Source: JANYCG01 sp031418395 (GTDB lineage: Bacteria; Pseudomonadota; Gammaproteobacteria; Burkholderiales; Burkholderiaceae_C). Taken from it: a stretch of DNA of 10,719 nucleotides. The stretch spans positions 1-10,719 of the forward strand of contig JANOXL010000122.1 in assembly GCA_031418395.1 (NCBI GenBank), in the 5' to 3' direction. Positions within the stretch are counted from its first letter, which is position 1; the number at the start of each line of letters is the position of its first letter. The position numbers were made by a program, and so were the translations under genes. Below are positions 6,046 through 10,719 of the stretch, piece after piece. The notes beneath the pieces are model-generated. The model was not told the DNA's origin and searched no databases. It saw nothing but the letters and a program-made list of their open reading frames with translations.

Positions 6046-7202
6046 ACTTTTCGCTTTCTGACGAACAAAAAATGCTGATCGACACGGTGCGCCGTTTCAT
6101 CAGCGAAGAACTGAGACCTCTGGAAGACGAAATCGAAACCGAGGGTGCGTTCGACGTCGACAAAGCCCACTCGGTTCATGCCAAATCAAAGGCGCTTGGT
6201 TTGTATGCCCTGAACATGCCCGAGGCGCTCGGCGGCGGTGGCCTCTCCAACCTCGACCGCATCCTGTGTGAAGAACAGTTCGGCCACACTTCGGACATCC
6301 TGATCCGCCGCGCCTTTGGCAACGTGTATGAGCCGCTCTTGCATTGCAAAGGTGCGCAAATTGACCGCTGGCTCAAACCCGCCGTGGCGGGCACACGCAC
6401 CTGCGCTATTGCGATCACCGAGCCGGGGGCGGGATCGGACGCAGCGGGCATCAAAACCCATGCTCGCCCATCGGGTGACGGCTGGGTGTTGAATGGCAGC
6501 AAACACTTCATCAGCGATGGGGACTGGTCTGACTTTTTTCTGGTCTCGGCCAAGACCGGTGAGAAAAGCATCTCGATGTTCATGGTCGATAAAGGTCTGC
6601 CTGGCTTCACCGTGGGCAAAGACCAAAAAATGATGGGCATCCGCGGCACACCCCATGTCGAACTCTTCTTCGACAACGTGGCGCTCGAACCCATCGCCCT
6701 GTTAGGCGAAGAAGGCCAGGGCTTCAAACTCGCCATGGGTGCCTTGAACGTCGTTCGCCTCGCGCAAGTCGGCGCGCGTGCGGTGGGCAAAGCCAGCCAT
6801 GTGCTGGAAAAGATGGTGGACTACGCTGGCCAACGCCAACAATTCGGCCAAAAAATTGCTGACTTCCAGCTTATCCAGCAAATGCTGGCCGACAGCGTGA
6901 TCGAGATCAACGCCGCCCGCTGGATGGTCTACCACGCTGCCTGGTTGCTCGACCAGGGCCACGACGCACGTGAACAGATCGCCATGGTCAAAGTGCACGG
7001 CGCAGAAACCCTCGGCCGCGTGGTGGACCGCGCGGTGCAAGTCTTCGGCGGCATGGGTTATTGCAAAGAACTGCCGATCGAGCGGTATTACCGCGACGCA
7101 CGTATCTACCGCATCTTCGACGGCACCAGCGAAATCCACCGAACGGTGCTTGGCAAGAGTGTGATGCGCAAGGGACCGGCTTTGTTTGATGTACACCGCT
7201 AA
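6042..7202 (+). CDS. Acyl-CoA dehydrogenase family protein
   Basis: FAD flavoprotein that would introduce an alpha,beta double bond into an acyl-CoA, passing electrons to ETF. It has 386 residues, typical length. N-terminal helical domain about 1-115; beta domain with ITEPGAGSD (125-133) for FAD/substrate binding and LNGSKHFISDGDWSDFFLV (150-168); C-terminal helices with RQQFGQ (265-270), QVFGGMGY (333-340) and FDGTSEIHR (359-367). The residue before GTSE, normally the catalytic Glu of medium- and short-chain enzymes, is Asp360; the alternative isovaleryl-type Glu (LERL) is VVRL here. I chose the ATG at 6042 because it opens with MNFSLSDEQK and overlaps the previous stop by four bases; an in-frame ATG at 5991 would add 17 residues unlike the family. 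No CoA ligase gene is visible. Last gene of the operon. Confidence 0.93.
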   Translation: MNFSLSDEQKMLIDTVRRFISEELRPLEDEIETEGAFDVDKAHSVHAKSKALGLYALNMPEALGGGGLSNLDRILCEEQFGHTSDILIRRAFGNVYEPLLHCKGAQIDRWLKPAVAGTRTCAIAITEPGAGSDAAGIKTHARPSGDGWVLNGSKHFISDGDWSDFFLVSAKTGEKSISMFMVDKGLPGFTVGKDQKMMGIRGTPHVELFFDNVALEPIALLGEEGQGFKLAMGALNVVRLAQVGARAVGKASHVLEKMVDYAGQRQQFGQKIADFQLIQQMLADSVIEINAARWMVYHAAWLLDQGHDAREQIAMVKVHGAETLGRVVDRAVQVFGGMGYCKELPIERYYRDARIYRIFDGTSEIHRTVLGKSVMRKGPALFDVHR

Positions 7203-7304
7203 TTCCATTTCCTAATCAGTGCTGTAGGTCGTTGCGCCTCCTGGCCGTGCTACAGCGCTGTCTTCGTCGGCACGCCTAGTACACCCATGATTTAGAAATG
7301 GAAT
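7202..7304. repeat. 103-bp nested inverted-repeat element at the dehydrogenase stop codon (MITE-like or intergenic repeat)
   Basis: Outer arms ATTCCATTTCCTAATC (7202-7217) and GATTTAGAAATGGAAT (7289-7304) match at 14 of 16 positions, the outermost ten perfectly. Directly inside lies a second stem, AGTGCTGTAG (7218-7227) with CTACAGCGCT (7250-7259), 9 of 10 matched. An imperfect direct repeat GTCG-NNN-CGCCT occurs at 7228-7239 and 7266-7277. The left end begins on the last base of the dehydrogenase stop codon. There is no coding capacity and no T-run, so it is not a plain terminator. The terminal inverted repeats suggest a small non-autonomous element or a family of intergenic repeats; no clear target duplication is visible. 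Confidence 0.55.
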
Positions 7305-7448
7305 AACGGGCCTGTCTGCAAGCTCATTGAGGTTACTTCAACGTTGCATTGATGCCACTAACATGCTACACTAATAATAGCATACTATCTATATATAACG
7401 AGACCTAAAGGTCGATTTTTCTTGAAATATTGAAATTTGGCTTGGATC

Positions 7449-7468
7449 ATACCCAAATTGGGTATAAT
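7449..7468 (+). promoter_or_regulatory. Perfect 17-bp palindrome overlapping a consensus TATAAT
   Basis: ATACCCAAATTGGGTAT (7449-7465) is a perfect palindrome around a single central base. Its right end overlaps a consensus -10 hexamer TATAAT at 7463-7468; TTGGAT at 7442-7447 could act as -35 but the spacing is only 15. On the minus strand TATGAT (7451-7446), with AAGACA 18 bases upstream (7475-7470), could form an opposing promoter. It looks like an autoregulated operator, but no regulator gene adjoins it on either side. Confidence 0.45.
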
Positions 7469-7479
7469 CTGTCTTCTGT

Positions 7480-7512
7480 TGATCGTCTACTTGTCGTTCA
7501 TTTATCGTCCAA
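7480..7512 (+). repeat. Three tandem 11-bp degenerate repeats with invariant TCGT
   Basis: Units TGATCGTCTAC (7480-7490), TTGTCGTTCAT (7491-7501) and TTATCGTCCAA (7502-7512) keep TCGT at exact 11-base spacing and share a T-rich start. A fourth degenerate unit may follow. The helical-turn spacing is like that of protein-binding direct repeats, but three short units can arise by chance. Confidence 0.35.
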
Positions 7513-7555
7513 TTGTTTCTATCTCTAGGCAAGTGAAACGTTCCTCTGCAAGGGG

Positions 7556-8740
7556 TCAGCGCCGCTGAAGTCGCAGGCCTTTCCAGGCACAACCAGAGGT
7601 CACCACCGCCACCGCCATACAGGCCCAAAACACGGCGCCCAAGCCCCAGTGGGCGCTGATGCCGCCACCTAACAATCCGCCCAACACGCCCGGAAACCCG
7701 TAGCCGATCACGGTGAACAGCGCCTGTCCGCGACCACGCAAGCGCCCTGGAAAATGGCGCGACAAGAGCGCGATACAAGCCGAATGGTGCGCGGCGAAGG
7801 TGATCGCATGCAAGGCTTGCGCGAGAACCAACACCGGCAGAAAGGCGCCCAGCCCGGCGGTGAGCCCCATACGCAGCACCATGACCAGGGCACACACCAC
7901 CAGCCAAGCGGTCAAGGAGAGTTTGGGCAACCAGCGACCCTGGCTGAAGAACCAGGCCACCTCAACCATCACGCCCACGGCCCACAAAATACCGATCATG
8001 GTTTTGCTGTAGCCCAGGGCATCCAGGTACAGCGACAAAAAGGCGTAAATGCCCATGTGCGAGAGGATATGAAAAAACAGCGACGCAAAAAACCAGGCCA
8101 CCGCCGGTTGGCGCAAGATGGGCCAAATCGGCAGCTTCTCCTGGTGGGCGGGCACCACCTCTTTGCGATCAGGAATCGACCAGACGCTGGCACACACGGC
8201 CAGCAACATGGCCGTGTTCCACTGCGGCAAATGGTGCATGCCAAACTCTTCGAACCAGGCCCCGGCGGCAAACACGGTCACTAAAAATCCGACTGAGCCC
8301 CACAGGCGCACACGGCCATACAGACGCCCATCGAACACGCCACCCTGGCTGACCAGGTGCGCCATGGCCGCTTCATTCATCGGCATCATGGCGCTGGTTT
8401 GCAGGAACATCACAAACAACACCAGCGCGATCCAGCCCATGCCCGCCATCGCGCTGGGTGACCAGGGGTTGAACCACAATCCAAATGAAAACAGCAAGGC
8501 GGTGGTAGAGGCGAATCGCAGCAGCTTGAAGCGCTCACCCGTGTGGTCGCTCAACCAGCCCCAGCCGTACGGCGCCGCCAGGCGCGTAGCCGACTGCACA
8601 GCGGCCAGCAAGCTGATGCTCAAAAGGCTCAGACCCTGCTCTTGAAGCCACAGGGGCAGATAGGGATTAAAAAAGCCGATGTGTGCGAAGTAACTGGCCG
8701 ACAGCGCCGCAAACGGCAACATCTGGCGCGGCGTAGTCAC
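7556..8740 (-). CDS. MFS transporter, HcaT-like (3-phenylpropionate transporter type)
   Basis: Inner-membrane secondary carrier, 394 residues with the chosen start, with about 12 hydrophobic segments in two halves. It belongs to the MFS_1_like group that includes HcaT. Marks: a first helix with ALSASYFAHIGFFNPYLPLW, the loop 2-3 motif SDHTGERFKLLRF (about 64-76), GRVRLWGSVGFLV (142-154) typical of HcaT relatives, and a basic C-terminus. I prefer the GTG at 8740-8738, preceded by AAGG at good spacing; a longer version starting at GTG 8785 would add 15 residues and would overlap the stop of a doubtful small ORF (GTGA). It follows aroC on the same strand after a tandem-repeat gap and is convergent with the dehydrogenase operon. 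Substrate unknown; HcaT homology alone does not prove aromatic acid transport. Confidence 0.87.
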   Translation of the reverse strand: MTTPRQMLPFAALSASYFAHIGFFNPYLPLWLQEQGLSLLSISLLAAVQSATRLAAPYGWGWLSDHTGERFKLLRFASTTALLFSFGLWFNPWSPSAMAGMGWIALVLFVMFLQTSAMMPMNEAAMAHLVSQGGVFDGRLYGRVRLWGSVGFLVTVFAAGAWFEEFGMHHLPQWNTAMLLAVCASVWSIPDRKEVVPAHQEKLPIWPILRQPAVAWFFASLFFHILSHMGIYAFLSLYLDALGYSKTMIGILWAVGVMVEVAWFFSQGRWLPKLSLTAWLVVCALVMVLRMGLTAGLGAFLPVLVLAQALHAITFAAHHSACIALLSRHFPGRLRGRGQALFTVIGYGFPGVLGGLLGGGISAHWGLGAVFWACMAVAVVTSGCAWKGLRLQRR

Positions 8741-8810
8741 GGTTGCACCTTGCGGCTCAGGCGAAGCGCCTATGGGTTTTGTCACTCAGTCGGCCCCAAC
8801 GCTGCCAATT

Positions 8811-8855
8811 TCGCCAGCATCGCCATGTTCGCCATGTTCGCCACGCTCGCCAAAA
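8811..8855. repeat. Five tandem 9-bp repeats (TCGCCANNN) between aroC and the MFS gene
   Basis: Units begin exactly every 9 bases at 8811, 8820, 8829, 8838 and 8847: TCGCCAGCA, TCGCCATGT, TCGCCATGT, TCGCCACGC, TCGCCAAAA. A sixth degraded unit, CTGCCAATT, precedes them at 8802. The array fills the middle of the short aroC-MFS gap. The 9-base period is a multiple of three, so any reading frame through it is repetitive; this need not mean it is coding. Confidence 0.7.
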
Positions 8856-8876
8856 CCGTCACCCAAGTCAACACGA

Positions 8877-9980
8877 TCAACGCGCTCTGCCTGCGGCCTC
8901 CACGTCGGGTGTCGCCACCACCACATCGCCGCACTGGGCGCGCTGGCGCAAAGCGTGTTCCATGACGACCAGGGCCAGCATCGCTTCGAGAATGGGCGTG
9001 GCGCGGATACCTACACAAGGGTCGTGACGGCCCTTGGTGACGACCTGCACAGGTTGACCCAGCACGTCAATCGAATCGCGCGGTGTGATGATCGAGCTGG
9101 TCGGTTTGATCGCGACACTCACTTCCAGATCTTGCCCGGTTGTGATGCCGCCCAAAACACCGCCGGCGTTGTTGGTTTTGAAACCGGTGGGGGTGGGCGA
9201 GTCGCCGTGGGTGCTGCCACGCTGGGCGACGCTGGCGAATCCTGCGCCAATCTCGACACCCTTGACGGCGTTGACACCCATCATCGCAAAGGCGATGTCA
9301 GCGTCCATCTTGTCGTACAGCGGCTGACCCAAACCCACTGGCACACGGCTTGCGCTCACCCGGATGCGTGCGCCGCAGGAGTCGCCCGCCTTGCGCAAGG
9401 CGTCCATGAAGTCTTCGAGTGCCTGTACGTCGGCCACGGGCGCAAAAAACGGGTTGTCCGGCACATGCTCCCAAGACTCAAAGGGAATCACGTGTTCGCC
9501 GATCTGCGTCATGCAACCCCTGAACTCGGTGCCGTAATGCGCGCGCAGCCATTTTTTGGCTACCGCGCCAGCCGCCACCATCGGCGCCGTCAAGCGCGCA
9601 GAGGCGCGTCCGCCGCCACGCGGGTCGCGCAGACCGTATTTATGCAAATAGGTGTAGTCGGCATGGCCGGGCCGAAATGATTGCAGAATGTTGCCGTAAT
9701 CCTTGCTGCGTTGGTCGGTGTTTTTGATCAACAGGCAAATCGGGGTGCCGGTGGTTTTACCTTCGTACACACCGCTCAAAATCTCAACGGTATCGGGCTC
9801 GTTGCGCTGCGTCACGTAACGGCTGGTGCCGGGGCGGCGGCGGTCCAGGTCGCCCTGAATGTCGGCCTCGTTCAAATCCATGCCGGGTGGACAGCCATCG
9901 ATCACACAACCAATGGCCGGGCCGTGGGATTCGCCGAAATTGGTGACTGCGAATAAATTGCCAAAAGTATTGCCGCTCAT
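8877..9980 (-). CDS. aroC: Chorismate synthase
   Basis: Cytoplasmic FMN-dependent enzyme that converts 5-enolpyruvylshikimate-3-phosphate to chorismate, the last step of the shikimate pathway. It has 367 residues, normal for bacterial AroC. Signatures: FGESHGPAIGCVIDGCPPG (15-33) with conserved His19, RRRPGTSRYVTQRNEPD (47-63), FRPGHADYTY (102-111) with His106, GGGRASARLTAP (122-133), NNAGGVLGGITTGQD (270-284) and RHDPCVGIRATP (318-329). These cover the FMN/substrate-binding His, Arg and Asp positions, so the enzyme looks intact. ATG at 9980-9978 lacks a close ribosome site; AGGGA lies about 12 bases upstream. Downstream of the CBS-domain gene by 25 bases on the same strand, so probably one transcript. 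Housekeeping function, unrelated to the catabolic operon. Confidence 0.97.
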   Translation of the reverse strand: MSGNTFGNLFAVTNFGESHGPAIGCVIDGCPPGMDLNEADIQGDLDRRRPGTSRYVTQRNEPDTVEILSGVYEGKTTGTPICLLIKNTDQRSKDYGNILQSFRPGHADYTYLHKYGLRDPRGGGRASARLTAPMVAAGAVAKKWLRAHYGTEFRGCMTQIGEHVIPFESWEHVPDNPFFAPVADVQALEDFMDALRKAGDSCGARIRVSASRVPVGLGQPLYDKMDADIAFAMMGVNAVKGVEIGAGFASVAQRGSTHGDSPTPTGFKTNNAGGVLGGITTGQDLEVSVAIKPTSSIITPRDSIDVLGQPVQVVTKGRHDPCVGIRATPILEAMLALVVMEHALRQRAQCGDVVVATPDVEAAGRAR

Positions 9981-10005
9981 AAGGCAGCATTATCCCTGAC
10001 CGAAA

Positions 10006-10467
10006 TCAAAGGTCGGCCTGCCCAGGTTCTTCACCGCCCGGCCAGTCACGAATGTAGGCTTTGAGCATCTTGTTTTCAAAGTTCTGGCTATCGACCACGG
10101 CCTTGGCCACGTCGTAAAAGCTGACCACGCCCATCAGCATCCGGCTGTCGAGCACCGGCATGTATCGGGCGTGGCGCTCCAGCATCATGCGACGCACCTC
10201 GTCCAGCTCGGTTTCCATGGTGCAGGTCAGCGGTCCACTGTCCATGGCGCGGTACACCGTGGTTTCGCCCACAGCGCCGCCGTTCTTCACGATGGCGCGG
10301 ATCACCTCACGGAAGGTGAGCATGCCCACCACCCGGCCAGTTGACATCACGACCAGCGAGCCGATGTCGCGCTCGGCCATCAGCTTCACTGCGTCTAGCA
10401 GACTGTCTTCCGGCGTGATGGTAAAGAGCGTCCCGCCCTTGACGCGTAATATGTCGCTGACTTTCAT
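10006..10467 (-). CDS. CBS-domain pair protein
   Basis: Small cytoplasmic protein of 153 residues made of two CBS domains: first at about 8-60, with ERDIGSLVVMSTGRVVGMLTF (32-52), second at about 72-126, with ERHARYMPVLDSRMLMGVVSF (97-117). CBS pairs bind adenine nucleotides and usually sense energy state; stand-alone members are mostly of unknown partner. No catalytic domain is attached. ATG at 10467-10465 has a strong AGGAG 8 bases upstream. Its stop is 25 bases before the aroC start, and it is divergent from metY. It resembles the stand-alone CBS proteins widespread in beta-proteobacteria; its role beside aroC is not clear from sequence. Confidence 0.9.
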   Translation of the reverse strand: MKVSDILRVKGGTLFTITPEDSLLDAVKLMAERDIGSLVVMSTGRVVGMLTFREVIRAIVKNGGAVGETTVYRAMDSGPLTCTMETELDEVRRMMLERHARYMPVLDSRMLMGVVSFYDVAKAVVDSQNFENKMLKAYIRDWPGGEEPGQADL

Positions 10468-10582
10468 GGTGTGCTCCTGATTTGTCCCACAATAGCACCA
10501 TTCAACCCCGATCTGTCCGATGGGTCAAGCCCTGCCGATACCGGCGTGCGACGCGTCGGCCAATCTGCATGATGGAGAACCT
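10468..10582. promoter_or_regulatory. Divergent promoter region of the CBS gene and metY
   Basis: This 115-base gap must hold the start signals for both divergent genes. I see TATTGT (10494-10489) as a weak minus-strand -10 and no convincing -35. No riboswitch-like structure could be recognised upstream of metY. Ribosome sites: AGGAG for the CBS gene and GGAGA for metY. Confidence 0.35.
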
Positions 10583-10719
10583 ATGCCTGGTTACGCCGAC
10601 CCCGGTTTTGACACCCTCGCGCTGCATGCTGGCGCGTCGCCTGACCCGGCCACTGGCGCGCGTGCCGTGCCCATCCACCTCACCACGTCTTTTGTCTTCG
10701 AATCCAGCGATCATGCCCA
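10583..10719 (+). CDS. metY: O-acetylhomoserine aminocarboxypropyltransferase/sulfhydrylase, N-terminus (partial)
   Basis: The 45 residues visible open with MPGYADPGFDTLALHAGASP and continue through GARAVPIHLTTSFVFESSDHA. This is the characteristic N-terminus of PLP-dependent O-acetylhomoserine sulfhydrylases, which make homocysteine or methionine precursors from O-acetylhomoserine and sulfide (Cys/Met metabolism PLP family). The PLP lysine region lies outside the window. Start ATG 10583 with GGAGA five bases upstream. Read away from the CBS/aroC genes. Other family members such as cystathionine gamma-synthase or MetZ are less likely, because the LALHAG-PDPATGARAVPIHLTTSFVF pattern is closest to MetY. 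Confidence 0.88.
   Translation, partial: MPGYADPGFDTLALHAGASPDPATGARAVPIHLTTSFVFESSDHA

Larger units (their letters stand above)
7305..7555. other. AT-rich gap between convergent genes with promoter-like and operator-like sequences, no gene seen
   Basis: Base composition drops markedly to AT-rich compared with the flanking genes. Short inverted repeat ATGCTA (7363-7368) / TAGCAT (7378-7383). A weak hairpin GACC-TAAA-GGTC (7402-7413) is followed by ATTTTTCTT, the best candidate for terminating the plus-strand operon, but the stem is short. A tandem TTGAAATA/TTGAAATT lies at 7422-7437. The 17-bp palindrome and the 11-bp repeats are listed separately. The only ORFs with plausible starts are about 21-30 codons with no ribosome site. 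Confidence 0.6.

Noticed and set aside
7399..7420. Hairpin GACC-TAAA-GGTC followed by a T-run as terminator of the catabolic operon
   Set aside because: The stem is only four base pairs and about 200 bases past the last gene; mentioned in the gap description but too weak for its own terminator call.
7385..7450. Minus-strand 21-codon ORF starting inside the 17-bp palindrome (MIQAKFQYFKKNRPLGLVIYR)
   Set aside because: No ribosome binding site, very short, no recognisable motif; could be chance.
7479..7569. Plus-strand TTG-initiated frame of about 30 codons after the TATAAT element
   Set aside because: Rare start codon without ribosome site, Arg/Ser-rich tail running into the MFS gene on the opposite strand.
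8782..9018. Minus-strand 78-codon frame ending at the MFS GTG
   Set aside because: Most of it overlaps the aroC 3' end out of frame and is Arg-rich; only the part past aroC, through the tandem repeat, is mildly hydrophobic. No start with a ribosome site.
8772..9680. 302-codon plus-strand open frame antisense to aroC, beginning with SPA/SPC/SPR collagen-like triplets
   Set aside because: It lies almost wholly opposite the certain aroC gene, its composition is His/Arg/Ala-rich as expected for a shadow frame, and the triplets are just the 9-bp tandem array read in frame.

Overview
The window reads as a piece of chromosome from a beta-proteobacterium, most likely Burkholderiales and close to Comamonadaceae (Rhodoferax/Polaromonas-like). 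The basis is moderately high GC with family-typical proteins: a Liv-type ABC transporter, a PcaR/PobR-like IclR regulator, and the neighbourhood metY / CBS-domain protein / aroC / MFS carrier. This placement is inference from protein character and gene order, not from a marker gene.

Region 1 (1-2968, minus strand) is the front part of a branched-chain amino acid type (HAAT/Liv) ABC uptake operon. It is read in the order periplasmic binding protein, LivH-like permease, LivM-like permease; livM runs off the left edge and the ATPase genes would lie beyond it. A hairpin with a T-rich tail sits between the binding-protein and permease genes. Region 2 (2969-3275) is a divergent control region holding a 30-bp imperfect palindrome, a GATAAT element facing the liv genes, and an inverted repeat directly in front of the regulator. 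Region 3 (3276-7202, plus strand) is an apparent catabolic operon: IclR-type regulator, Gfo/Idh/MocA oxidoreductase, sugar-phosphate-isomerase-like TIM barrel, acyl-CoA dehydrogenase. The last two overlap by ATGA.

Region 4 (7203-7555) is a 353-bp gap between two convergent genes, where no promoter is needed. It nevertheless holds a 103-bp nested inverted-repeat element starting at the dehydrogenase stop codon, then an AT-rich stretch with a perfect 17-bp palindrome fused to a consensus TATAAT, and 11-bp tandem repeats. I find no convincing gene in it. Region 5 (7556-10467, minus strand) is housekeeping-like: CBS-pair protein, aroC (chorismate synthase), and an HcaT-like MFS carrier, with a 9-bp tandem repeat between the last two. 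Region 6 (10583 to the right edge) is the start of metY, divergent from the CBS gene.

Working model (inference): the liv transporter imports a carboxylated, perhaps hydroaromatic or sugar-acid-like compound. The IclR protein senses it or a product of it, and the oxidoreductase, TIM-barrel enzyme and acyl-CoA dehydrogenase process it. I cannot name the substrate. No CoA ligase is seen in the window. The most unusual items are this unassigned pathway, the Asp in the catalytic-base position of the dehydrogenase, the missing catalytic Asp in the oxidoreductase, and the orphan operator/promoter plus mobile-element-like inverted repeat in region 4.
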